A stretch of 34,843 bases of DNA from an uncultured Thiodictyon sp. (GTDB taxonomy: Bacteria; Pseudomonadota; Gammaproteobacteria; Chromatiales; Chromatiaceae). The position numbers and the translations under genes were made by a program. Below, one piece after another: positions 19,291-27,018 of this stretch. How positions within the stretch are numbered: the stretch's first letter is position 1; every line of letters starts with the position of its first letter. Location: positions 1 to 34,843 of the forward strand of contig CAILVI010000425.1 of NCBI GenBank assembly GCA_903837595.1, in the 5' to 3' direction. Below the pieces are notes generated by a model. It was not told the origin of the DNA. It did no database searches and worked only from the letters and a program-made list of their open reading frames with translations.

Positions 19291-19812
19291 ATGCAAGACA
19301 TTCTCGAACGCGCCGCCCGGGTGCGGCTGGTCATCTTCGATGTGGACGGGGTCTTGACCGACGCTCGCCTCTACCTGGGCGACCACGGCCAGGAGCTCAA
19401 GGTCTTCAATGCACGCGACGGCCACGGCATGGTCATGCTGAGGGAGACCGGCGTGGCGCTCGCGGTGATTTCGGGGCGCCAATCGGCGGTGGTGCACACC
19501 CGCATGCAGGACTTGGGGGTCACCCATGTCTACCAAGGGCAGCGGGATAAGTTGCCGGCCTACGAGGAGCTGATAAGGACCTTGGGGCTGACGGATGAGG
19601 TGATCGCCTACCTGGGCGACGACGTGATCGATCTGCCGGTCATGCGCCGTGTGGGCCTGGCGATCGCCGTGGCAGACGCCCACCCGGTGGTGCGCCGGTA
19701 CGCCCATTGGTGTACCGCGGCCCCCGGCGGCCGGGGCGCGGCCCGGGAACTGTGTGAGTTGGTCATGGAGGCCCAGGGCACCCTGGAACCCATGATAAGT
19801 CGCTACTTGTAG
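19291..19812 (+). CDS. kdsC: 3-deoxy-D-manno-octulosonate 8-phosphate phosphatase
   Basis: KdsC is a HAD-superfamily C0-type phosphatase that releases Kdo from Kdo-8-phosphate. The protein has 173 residues. The nucleophile motif is FDVDGVLTDARLYL with Asp17 and Asp19, motif II is AVISGRQSAVV, and motif IV is YLGDDVIDLPVM. AGGACAAGG precedes the ATG. The typical kdsD-kdsC-lptC order is kept. Confidence 0.96.
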   Translation: MQDILERAARVRLVIFDVDGVLTDARLYLGDHGQELKVFNARDGHGMVMLRETGVALAVISGRQSAVVHTRMQDLGVTHVYQGQRDKLPAYEELIRTLGLTDEVIAYLGDDVIDLPVMRRVGLAIAVADAHPVVRRYAHWCTAAPGGRGAARELCELVMEAQGTLEPMISRYL

Positions 19813-19848
19813 CCTGGATGCCGCGGATGAGCAGCGAGGTGACAGACC

Positions 19849-20451
19849 GTGTTGACGACACGACAGGGCCGGCTGACGATCGTTTTCGCCGTCCTCGCGA
19901 TGGCGGCCTGGTGGGTACTGCATAACATGATTGAGGAACCGCCCAAGCCCCTGCGTGAGCGCACCCCCAAGTACGTCGTCTCGGACTTCAACGCCGTCGA
20001 CACCGACCCCAGCGGTCGACCGACGCGGCGACTGATAGCGCAACAACTGCGCGAGTATGTCGCGGAGGACCTGGGCGAACTCGACCTGCCGCGCCTGACC
20101 CTGTTCGACCGCGACGGCGGCCCGCCCTGGGAGATCAGCTCGCAACGGGGGTTCTTGTTGAATCATAACGACGAGGTACACCTGCTCGACCGGGTCAGGG
20201 TGGACCGGACGGGCACCACCACAACCCGCTCGTTCAGGCTCACCAGCAGCGAAATGCGCGTCTGGCCCAAACTTGAATATGCTCAGGGCGACCAACCGGT
20301 GCGCCTCACGAGCGACCGCGACTGGCTCACCGCCACGGGCATGCGACTGTGGTATGCCCACCCGTCCCGGGCCGAGTTTCCCGGGCGGGCCCACATCTTG
20401 ATCGCCCCGACGCCACCGGCTGCGGGGCACGCCCCGGAGACCACCAGATGA
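19849..20451 (+). CDS. lptC: LptC, LPS export inner-membrane protein
   Basis: LptC is the bitopic protein that receives LPS from LptB2FG and passes it to LptA. The 200-residue protein begins at GTG with Shine-Dalgarno GAGGTGA six bases upstream. One N-terminal membrane anchor (LTIVFAVLAMAAWWVLHNM) is followed by a periplasmic beta-jellyroll with family features such as YVVSDFNAVDTDPSGRPTRRL and the later RSFRLTSSEMRVWP / TATGMRLWYAHP repeats. The stop overlaps the lptA start (ATGA). Confidence 0.9.
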   Translation: MLTTRQGRLTIVFAVLAMAAWWVLHNMIEEPPKPLRERTPKYVVSDFNAVDTDPSGRPTRRLIAQQLREYVAEDLGELDLPRLTLFDRDGGPPWEISSQRGFLLNHNDEVHLLDRVRVDRTGTTTTRSFRLTSSEMRVWPKLEYAQGDQPVRLTSDRDWLTATGMRLWYAHPSRAEFPGRAHILIAPTPPAAGHAPETTR

Positions 20452-21032
20452 GCGCCCGCACCGCGCAAGCGGCCCTGACCTTGCTGCACCTGGGCCTCGC
20501 CTTGACGCTGGGGCTGACCACGCTCGGCGCCGCGGCGCTGCAAAGCGACAGCCAGCAACCCATGTTGATCGAGGCCGACAAGGTCGAGGTCGACGAGGCG
20601 AAAAGCACCAGCCTCTACTTAGGCCAGGTCCAGGTGGACCAGGGGACCACGCGCCTGCTGGCCAATCAGGTGACGGTCCACCACCGTGGCGACCACAGCA
20701 TCAAGTACATCATCGCCCGGGGTGAACCGGCCTCCTATCAACAACTGATGGACGGCGACAAACACGAGCAGATGCTGGCCTTTGCCAAGCGTATGGACTA
20801 CGACGCCGACCGCGACGAACTGGTCTTGACCGGTGACGCCCTGGTGATCCAAGGCACCGACCGCGTCGCTAGCGAGCGGATCGTCTGGGATCGCGCCAAA
20901 AACCGGATGCAGGCCGGGGGCACCAGCCGGGCGAAGATCGCCGTCACGCCAAAGGACAAGCCAAGTGCACCCGGCACGACGGCGCCGGCGGCGCCCAAGA
21001 CGCCCGCACCGGCGACCAAGCGCGGCCCATGA
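20448..21032 (+). CDS. lptA: LptA, periplasmic LPS bridge protein
   Basis: LptA forms the periplasmic bridge carrying LPS to LptD/E. The chosen start, ATG 20448, overlaps the lptC stop and gives 194 residues. The longer open frame starting at 20349 is a shadow of lptC. A signal peptide (about residues 1-30, LLHLGLALTLGLTTLGAAAL) precedes the OstA-like domain with PMLIEADKVEVDEAKSTSLY and YDADRDELVLTGDALVIQGTD. The C-terminus is a Pro/Ala/Thr/Lys-rich tail longer than in E. coli LptA. Confidence 0.93.
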   Translation: MSARTAQAALTLLHLGLALTLGLTTLGAAALQSDSQQPMLIEADKVEVDEAKSTSLYLGQVQVDQGTTRLLANQVTVHHRGDHSIKYIIARGEPASYQQLMDGDKHEQMLAFAKRMDYDADRDELVLTGDALVIQGTDRVASERIVWDRAKNRMQAGGTSRAKIAVTPKDKPSAPGTTAPAAPKTPAPATKRGP

Positions 21033-21754
21033 GCACACTGAGCGCCACTCACCTGCGCAAACGCTACCGCAGCCGCGAGGTACTGCGAGACGTGAGCGTA
21101 GAGGTCAATGCCGGCGAGGTGGTCGGCCTGCTCGGGCCGAACGGCGCCGGCAAGACCACCTGCTTCTACCTGATCGTCGGGCTGATCCCGAGCGATCACG
21201 GCCGCATTGAGTTGAACGGCCGCGACCTCACCCTGTTGCCGATGCACGCCCGGGCGCGGGCCGGCTTAAGCTACCTGGCCCAAGAGGCGTCGGTCTTCCG
21301 CAAGCTCTCCGCACGCGAGAACATCCTGGCGATCCTGGAGACCCACCGTGACTTGCAGCCCCACCAGCAACGGGAGCGGTGCGAACAACTGCTCCAAGAG
21401 CTGGGGATCGCCCATGTCGCGGCGTCGCAGGCGATGAGCCTGTCCGGCGGCGAGCGGCGCCGACTGGAGATCGCCCGGGCACTGGCCGTGGACCCGGTCG
21501 TGATGCTGCTCGATGAGCCCTTCGCCGGGGTCGACCCGATCGCGGTGGGCGACATCAAGGCCATCGTCTCGCACCTGCGCGAGCGCAACATCGGCGTCCT
21601 GATCACCGACCACAACGTGCGCGAGACCCTCGACATCTGTGACCGCGGCTACATCATCAGCGGAGGGACCGTGATCGCCGCCGGTACCCCGGCACAACTG
21701 CTCGCCGACCAGCAGGTGCGCGAGGTCTACCTCGGCACCGATTTCTCGATGTGA
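21029..21754 (+). CDS. lptB: LptB, LPS export ABC ATPase
   Basis: LptB powers LPS extraction from the inner membrane. The 241-residue protein shows Walker A GPNGAGKTT at residues 36-44, the Q-loop region YLAQEASVFRKLSARENI characteristic of LptB, the signature LSGGERRRLEIARAL, Walker B VVMLLDEPFAGVDPI, and the switch His in VLITDHNVRETLDICD. The start overlaps the lptA stop (ATGA). The usual neighbour downstream in gammaproteobacteria is rpoN, as here. Confidence 0.97.
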   Translation: MSTLSATHLRKRYRSREVLRDVSVEVNAGEVVGLLGPNGAGKTTCFYLIVGLIPSDHGRIELNGRDLTLLPMHARARAGLSYLAQEASVFRKLSARENILAILETHRDLQPHQQRERCEQLLQELGIAHVAASQAMSLSGGERRRLEIARALAVDPVVMLLDEPFAGVDPIAVGDIKAIVSHLRERNIGVLITDHNVRETLDICDRGYIISGGTVIAAGTPAQLLADQQVREVYLGTDFSM

Positions 21755-21872
21755 GAACCATGCACGGTGTTCGGCGCGAATCCATTCCGCGACAGCGCCC
21801 GGATAGGCTAGAATCAAATCAGGCACTCAATTTGCTTGCCCCGACCGATCCACTCCAGACGCAGCCCCCTCA

Positions 21873-23360
21873 ATGAAGCAGTCCATACAGCTTCGACTTG
21901 GCCAGCATCTCTCGATGACGCCCCAGTTGCAGCAGGCCATCAAGCTGCTGCAACTCTCCAGCCTGGAGCTCCAACAGGAGATCCAGGAGGTTCTGGACAG
22001 CAATTTCATGCTCGAGGAGGGCGACGAGGCCGATCGCTTCCAGGCCGCCGACGCGGCTGACACCCGACTGGTGCAAGACGAAACGCCCGCACCGACCGCC
22101 ACGGTCCAGGAGCAGACGATCGAACGGGAGGTCCAGGGCGAGTCCAGTGAGATGCCCGACGAGCTGCCGGTGGACACCCAGTGGGACGACGTCTATGAAA
22201 ACACGCTGCCGAGCAGCGGCCAAGGCAGCGACGAAGCGGATTTCGACCCCTTCGCGCAGCGCAGCCGTCCGGAGACCCTGCACGACCATCTGATCTGGCA
22301 GCTCAATTTGGCCCGACTGAGCGCGCGCGATGAGGCCATCGCGCTGGTGGTCATCGACGCCATCGACGGCGACGGCTATCTGCGCACCAGCTGCGAGGAA
22401 CTGGTAACCACGCTCGACGACCCACACCTTACGCCCGAGGAGGTCACCACCATCATCCACCGGGTCCAGTCCTTCGACCCCGCGGGGGTGGGCGCACGTG
22501 ACCTGCGCGAGTGCCTGTTGCTGCAATTGCGCCAGTTGCCGGAGTTGGCGACCGTCCCGCAACTTGAGCTCGCCATTGCGATCTGCGAGCAAGGGTTCGA
22601 CCACCTGCCGCGCAAAGACGTGGCGACCCTGGCGCGTCTGCTGGGCCAGCCGGAAGAGGCCATCCGCGCCGCCCTGGGGGTAATCCAACACCTCAATCCC
22701 AGGCCCGGCACCTTGATCGCGGACACACCGGCAGAGTACGTTGTACCCGACATCTTCGTACGCCGCGCCGCGGGGATCTGGCACGTGGAGCTGAATCCCG
22801 AAACAACGCCTAAACTAAGAGTGAACGCCGACTATGCACGGCTCATCCGGCGCAGCGACCAGAGCGCAGACAGCGTCGCGTTGAAGAGTCACCTGCAAGA
22901 AGCCCGCTGGTTTATCAAGAGCCTGGTTAGCCGCAACGACACGGTGCTGCGGGTCGCGGCCAAGATCGTGGAACTGCAGCAGGACTTCCTCGAACACGGG
23001 GAGGAGGCTATGAAACCACTAATCCTGCGCGACATCTCCGAGGCCCTCGACCTGCACGAGTCCACGGTGTCGCGGGTCACCACGCAGAAGTACATGCATA
23101 CCCCGCGCGGAACCTTCGAATTCAAATTTTTTTTCTCGTCCCACGTGAACACGGCGGCCGGGGGCGAGTGTTCATCGACGGCCATCCGCGCCCTGATCCG
23201 CCGGATGATCACCGGCGAGTCGGCCCGCAAGCCATTGAGTGACAGCCGGATCGCCGAAGAATTGGCCGATCAGGGCATCAATGTTGCGCGACGCACCGTC
23301 GCGAAATACCGCGAGGCGATGGGTATCCCACCCTCGAACGAACGCAAACGCCTGGCTTGA
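21873..23360 (+). CDS. rpoN: RNA polymerase sigma-54 factor
   Basis: RpoN directs transcription from -24/-12 promoters that need AAA+ activators. The 495-residue protein has the Gln/Leu-rich region I (QLRLGQHLSMTPQLQQAIKL), an acidic region II (about residues 50-125), the core-binding domain, the HTH region with LHESTVSRVTTQKYMHTPRG, and the RpoN box ARRTVAKYRE at residues 472-481. Region II is rich in Asp/Glu/Gln. The 118-bp spacer after lptB contains a TAGAAT box at 21809-21814 that could be a -10 element, but no convincing -35. Confidence 0.97.
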   Translation: MKQSIQLRLGQHLSMTPQLQQAIKLLQLSSLELQQEIQEVLDSNFMLEEGDEADRFQAADAADTRLVQDETPAPTATVQEQTIEREVQGESSEMPDELPVDTQWDDVYENTLPSSGQGSDEADFDPFAQRSRPETLHDHLIWQLNLARLSARDEAIALVVIDAIDGDGYLRTSCEELVTTLDDPHLTPEEVTTIIHRVQSFDPAGVGARDLRECLLLQLRQLPELATVPQLELAIAICEQGFDHLPRKDVATLARLLGQPEEAIRAALGVIQHLNPRPGTLIADTPAEYVVPDIFVRRAAGIWHVELNPETTPKLRVNADYARLIRRSDQSADSVALKSHLQEARWFIKSLVSRNDTVLRVAAKIVELQQDFLEHGEEAMKPLILRDISEALDLHESTVSRVTTQKYMHTPRGTFEFKFFFSSHVNTAAGGECSSTAIRALIRRMITGESARKPLSDSRIAEELADQGINVARRTVAKYREAMGIPPSNERKRLA

Positions 23361-23394
23361 CAGGCGGTTTGAAACCACAGGAGCAGACCAAATT

Positions 23395-23724
23395 ATGCAA
23401 ATCAACCTGACGGGTCACCATATCGACGTGACCGAAGCCCTCAAGGGGTACGTCGATACCAAATTCGAGCGACTCGCTCGCCATTTCGACCACGTCATCA
23501 ACGCCCACGTCATCCTGAGCGTGGAGAAATTGTCCAAGAAGGCCGAGGCAACCTTGAACGTGAACGGTAACAAACTGTTCGCCGACTCGGTGCATGAAGA
23601 CATGTATGCCGCCATCGACACCCTGATCGACAAACTTGACCGGCAGATTCTGCGCCACAAGGAAAAGAAGTCCAGCCACCGCCCGACGGCGGCCGGCATC
23701 GCCAAGACCGGCGAGCCCGAATAG
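23395..23724 (+). CDS. hpf: Ribosome hibernation promoting factor, short form
   Basis: The start at ATG 23395 is supported by AGGAG at 23378-23382 and gives 109 residues. This short-HPF/YfiA family protein binds the small ribosomal subunit in stationary phase and promotes 100S or inactive 70S ribosomes. The first strand QINLTGHHIDVTEALKGYVD, the basic KFERLARHFDHV, and HEDMYAAIDTLIDKLDRQIL are typical. It sits in the conserved rpoN-hpf-ptsN order. The C-terminal tail is basic and low in complexity. Confidence 0.95.
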   Translation: MQINLTGHHIDVTEALKGYVDTKFERLARHFDHVINAHVILSVEKLSKKAEATLNVNGNKLFADSVHEDMYAAIDTLIDKLDRQILRHKEKKSSHRPTAAGIAKTGEPE

Positions 23725-23882
23725 GCGCGAACCCGCCAACGCCCGGGGGCGCAGCCGGACCGACACCGCGCACGGATCCGTTCGCGCTGTCGTTGGTTGC
23801 CACCCCGGGCGATCACAGCCAACGATCACTACCCGCAGTGACGAGCGCTTGCGGCCCGCACGACCAAGAGGAACCAGCCGAC

Positions 23883-23963
23883 ATGACCCGCACCCACTTT
23901 CGCGACTCAGGTCGTTGCGCCAACCCGGCGGCCTGCTGTCACCCCCACGGCGGGGAGCGGTAG
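23883..23963 (+). CDS. Possible 26-residue Cys/His-rich leader peptide before ptsN
   Basis: This is a small open frame of 26 codons with a good Shine-Dalgarno (AGAGGAA at 23867-23873, nine bases before the ATG). It ends three bases before the ptsN ATG, so reading it could couple to ptsN translation. The peptide reads MTRTHFRDSGRC, then a segment with two adjacent cysteines and H-P-H near the end (three Cys and three His in total). I recognise no family. The 158 bp before it after hpf contains nothing else I can name. The frame could be fortuitous in GC-rich DNA. Confidence 0.35.
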   Translation: MTRTHFRDSGRCANPAACCHPHGGER

Positions 23964-23966
23964 CCG

Positions 23967-24416
23967 ATGTTACCCCCCGACTTCATCAATGCGGGCCGCA
24001 TCGCCCACGGCCTTGAGATCGCGAGCAAAAAGCGGCTGCTCGAGACCCTGGCACGCCTCCTGGCCACGGACCACCCGCGACTGGAACCGGACTTGGTCTT
24101 TGAGCGCCTCCTAGAGCGCGAGCGACTGGGCAGCACCGGACTTGGGCACGGGATTGCGCTGCCCCATGCCCGTATGAAGGAGGTGCCACAGTCCCTGGGC
24201 GCCTTCGTCTCCCTCACACATGGGGTGGATTATGACGCGGCAGACGGTGAGCCGGTAGACGTGGCCTTTGCGCTGCTGGTACCCGAAACCGCGACCGAGG
24301 AGCACCTACAACTCCTGGCTGAATTGGCTGGCCGCTTCAACGACCCCGAGGTGCGTCGGCAGCTGCGCCACGCGGATAGCGCCGGAGCCGTCCTGCACAT
24401 CTTCGACGCCACCTAG
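23967..24416 (+). CDS. ptsN: EIIA-Ntr (PTS IIA-like nitrogen regulatory protein)
   Basis: PtsN is the terminal phosphoacceptor of the nitrogen PTS and regulates K+ transport and other targets by its phosphorylation state. The 149-residue protein has the active-site His67 in GHGIALPHAR, preceded by FERLLERERLGSTGLG, and the C-terminal segment LAELAGRFNDPEVRRQLR. GGGGAG within the preceding small ORF serves as ribosome binding site. It is followed closely by hprK. Confidence 0.95.
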   Translation: MLPPDFINAGRIAHGLEIASKKRLLETLARLLATDHPRLEPDLVFERLLERERLGSTGLGHGIALPHARMKEVPQSLGAFVSLTHGVDYDAADGEPVDVAFALLVPETATEEHLQLLAELAGRFNDPEVRRQLRHADSAGAVLHIFDAT

Positions 24417-24445
24417 CACGCGACACTTCAGCAGATGCACCCATC

Positions 24446-25432
24446 ATGGCCGACAGTCTCCAGTCCCTGATCCGGCAGACCGGGCACCGCACCCGCCTGC
24501 GCTGGCTCACCCCTGAACCGAGCGCCCGGCGGTCCGTGCGCATGGACGACCCGAACCTCGCGGGCCAGGCCTTGGTCGGGTCGCTGAACTGTATCCACCC
24601 GAACCGACTGCAGGTCATCGGCCGCGCCGAGGTAGCTTACCTGGCCGGGCTCGGTACCACCGCCTTCGCGGAAACAATCGAAAAACTCTTTACTGACCGA
24701 CCAACGGCTGTCATATTCTCCGATGGCATCGAGCCGGAGGCGGCCTTTTGGGAGTGGGCCGAACGCACCGGGACGCCCCTGATCGGCTCCCCCGTCTGCG
24801 ACGAGGAACTGATCAATCAACTGCGCTATTACCTAACCCATGCCCTGGCGGAACGCAAGACCATCCATGGGGTCTTCATTGAGGTCTTGGGGATGGGGGT
24901 GCTGCTGGCCGGGGACCCGGCGGTCGGCAAGAGCGAGTTGGCGCTCGACCTGATCAGTCGCGGGCACCGCCTGATCGCCGATGACGCACCCCAGTTCGCC
25001 CGCGTTGCACCGGAAAAGCTGGAGGGGACCTGCCCGGAGGCCTTGCTCGACTTCCTGGAAGTGCGGGGCTTAGGGATTCTCAATATTCGCGCCATGTTCG
25101 GGGAGGGGGCGGTGGTCCGCCGCAAGACCTTGAACCTGATCATCGACTTGAAGCCGCTGGACCTGACCCAGTTGGACCGCATCGATCGGCTCGCCGGGAG
25201 CCTGTCCGCCAGCACCATCCTGGGGGTGGCGGTGCCGCGCATCACCATGCCGGTGGCCCCGGGACGCAACCTGTCCATCATTGTCGAGGCGGCGGTGCGC
25301 CACCAAATACTGCGCATTCGGGGCTATGATGCCGGTGTGGACTTCATCGACCGGCAGGCACGCGCACTGAGCAACGACCGCCCGGACCCACCCGACGGCC
25401 CGCGCCCGGGGCCGGCACCCAGCGACTACTGA
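24446..25432 (+). CDS. hprK: HPr kinase/phosphorylase
   Basis: HprK phosphorylates or dephosphorylates HPr on Ser46 in response to metabolic state. The 328-residue protein has an N-terminal regulatory domain and a C-terminal kinase domain with Walker A GDPAVGKS at residues 156-163, the preceding HGVFIEVLGMGVLLA, DDAPQF, and the HprK signature LEVRGLGILNI. Enterobacteria lack this gene; it occurs in proteobacteria with regulatory PTS operons. An HPr with Ser46 is encoded 1.3 kb downstream, a matching substrate. Confidence 0.95.
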   Translation: MADSLQSLIRQTGHRTRLRWLTPEPSARRSVRMDDPNLAGQALVGSLNCIHPNRLQVIGRAEVAYLAGLGTTAFAETIEKLFTDRPTAVIFSDGIEPEAAFWEWAERTGTPLIGSPVCDEELINQLRYYLTHALAERKTIHGVFIEVLGMGVLLAGDPAVGKSELALDLISRGHRLIADDAPQFARVAPEKLEGTCPEALLDFLEVRGLGILNIRAMFGEGAVVRRKTLNLIIDLKPLDLTQLDRIDRLAGSLSASTILGVAVPRITMPVAPGRNLSIIVEAAVRHQILRIRGYDAGVDFIDRQARALSNDRPDPPDGPRPGPAPSDY

Positions 25433-25481
25433 TCCCCGGTCATGTCTATCCACCCGCGGACCTCGCCCTAAGACCTCAACT

Positions 25482-26339
25482 ATGAGACTCGTCATCGTCA
25501 GCGGCCTATCCGGCTCCGGCAAGAGCGTCGCGTTGCACACCCTGGAGGACCTGGGGTTTTACAGCATCGACAATTTACCGCTCTTTCTTCTCAAAGACCT
25601 GGCCTTAGGCCTCAAAGACGCCGTCGACGAGGTCTTCAGCAACACGGCCGTGGGGGTAGACGCCCGCAGCAACCCTGGGGAGCTGAAGAACCTGCCCGAC
25701 CTGATTCAGGCCGCCCAGGCGCGCGGCGTGCAGTGCCAGGTGGTGTTCCTCGACGCCCACACCGACACCCTGATCCGCCGCTTCAGCGAAACCCGCCGCC
25801 GCCACCCGCTGACCCGTCAGGAGCGCTCCCTGGCCGAAGCGATCAAGCTGGAGCGCCAATTGCTTGAGCCGATCCGGCAGGTCGCCGACATCCATATCGA
25901 CAGCACGTTGACCAACGTCCATGAACTGCGCGATCTGGTGCGGGTGCGCCTGGCCGGCGATGCCTCACCCAAGGCCTCAATCCTACTGCAATCCTTCGGC
26001 TTCAAGCACGGCGTGCCACAGGACGTGGACTTCCTGTTCGACGTGCGCTGCCTGCCTAACCCCCACTGGCAGCCGGCCCTCAAACCACTCACCGGGCGCG
26101 ACGCGGCGGTGATCGAGTTCCTAGAGGCGAGCGCGAACGTCATCGCGATGCGCGACGACATCGCTGCCTACTTTGACCGCTGGGTGCCACTGTTCGAGAC
26201 CGATGGCCGCTTCTATCTGACCATCGCCGTCGGCTGCACCGGCGGTCAGCACCGCTCGGTCTATCTCGTGGAGGCCCTGCGCGAACACTTCGAGCAGATG
26301 GGGCACAAGGTCATGGTCCGGCATCGGGAACTGCCATGA
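25482..26339 (+). CDS. rapZ: RapZ, RNase adapter / nucleotide-binding protein
   Basis: The 285-residue protein belongs to the RapZ/YvcJ family. In E. coli RapZ senses glucosamine-6-phosphate and delivers the sRNA GlmZ to RNase E; outside enterobacteria the role is less clear. The N-terminal Walker A GLSGSGKS is at residues 8-15, followed by ALHTLEDLGFYSIDNLP. The C-terminal domain has VGCTGGQHRSVYLVEAL and FDVRCLPNP. Its stop overlaps the next start (ATGA). Confidence 0.95.
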   Translation: MRLVIVSGLSGSGKSVALHTLEDLGFYSIDNLPLFLLKDLALGLKDAVDEVFSNTAVGVDARSNPGELKNLPDLIQAAQARGVQCQVVFLDAHTDTLIRRFSETRRRHPLTRQERSLAEAIKLERQLLEPIRQVADIHIDSTLTNVHELRDLVRVRLAGDASPKASILLQSFGFKHGVPQDVDFLFDVRCLPNPHWQPALKPLTGRDAAVIEFLEASANVIAMRDDIAAYFDRWVPLFETDGRFYLTIAVGCTGGQHRSVYLVEALREHFEQMGHKVMVRHRELP

Positions 26340-26743
26340 GCGTCGGACTCCTGCTGATCACGCACCGCCCCCTGGGTGCCGACCTGTTGCGGGTCGCGAC
26401 CGAGATCTTTGGCACCTGCCCGACCCGCACGGGGTCACTGGAGGTGGAGAATGACGCCCCCCGCGAGGGCATAATGGCCGCGGCAAAACGCCTCGCGCAG
26501 GAGCTCGACACGGGTGACGGACTCCTGGTCATGACCGACATCTACGGCGCCACCCCGGCGAATCTGGCCGTCGCCTTGTGTGCTGATCACCCCCACCGGC
26601 GGGTCCTGGCCGGAGTGAATCTGCCCATGCTGGTGCGCGCGCTCAATTATGCCGGGCTGGACCTGGAGACCCTGGCTGACAAGGCCCTGACGGGGGGACG
26701 CGACGGCGTGCGCCACTGCCCCGGACCGGACGCAGAGGATTAA
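26336..26743 (+). CDS. PTS EIIA of the mannose type (regulatory)
   Basis: This 135-residue EIIA-Man family protein carries the phosphorylatable His10 in LLITHRPLG, followed by DGLLVMTDIYGATPANLA and AGVNLPMLVRALNY. Full mannose-class transporters need IIB, IIC and IID, none of which is encoded here. The protein is therefore probably a regulatory output of the HPr/EI relay. It is overlapped by rapZ and lies five nt before HPr. Confidence 0.92.
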   Translation: MSVGLLLITHRPLGADLLRVATEIFGTCPTRTGSLEVENDAPREGIMAAAKRLAQELDTGDGLLVMTDIYGATPANLAVALCADHPHRRVLAGVNLPMLVRALNYAGLDLETLADKALTGGRDGVRHCPGPDAED

Positions 26744-26748
26744 GATTG

Positions 26749-27018
26749 ATGGTGCATCGGGACCTACAGATCGTCAACAAACTCGGACTACACGCCCGCG
26801 CAGCGGCCAAACTGGTCAACTGCGCCACCCGGTTCGCCAGCCTCATCGAGGTCGAGCGGCGCGGCCAGCGGGTGAACGCCAAGAGCATCATGGGCATCAT
26901 GATGCTGGCCGCGAGCCGCGGCACCTGGATCGTGGTGGATGCCACCGGGGAGGACGAAGAGGACGCGATGGCAGCGATCACCGCGCTGATCAGCAACCGC
27001 TTCGGGGAGGAGGAATGA
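26749..27018 (+). CDS. ptsH: HPr phosphocarrier protein (Npr/HPr)
   Basis: HPr receives phosphate from EI at His and passes it to EIIA proteins. From ATG 26749 it has 89 residues, with His15 in NKLGLHARAAAKL and Ser46 in NAKSIMGIMMLAA. Both regulatory phosphorylation sites are therefore present and match HprK upstream. AGAGGA at 26734-26739 is spaced nine bases before this ATG, which favours it over the in-frame TTG at 26746. The stop overlaps the enzyme I start (ATGA). It could equally be called ptsO/npr. Confidence 0.94.
   Translation: MVHRDLQIVNKLGLHARAAAKLVNCATRFASLIEVERRGQRVNAKSIMGIMMLAASRGTWIVVDATGEDEEDAMAAITALISNRFGEEE

Noticed and set aside
20349-20447. Extended start for lptA
   Set aside because: The extension lies within lptC. 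The ATG at 20448 overlaps the lptC stop and opens directly into a signal peptide.
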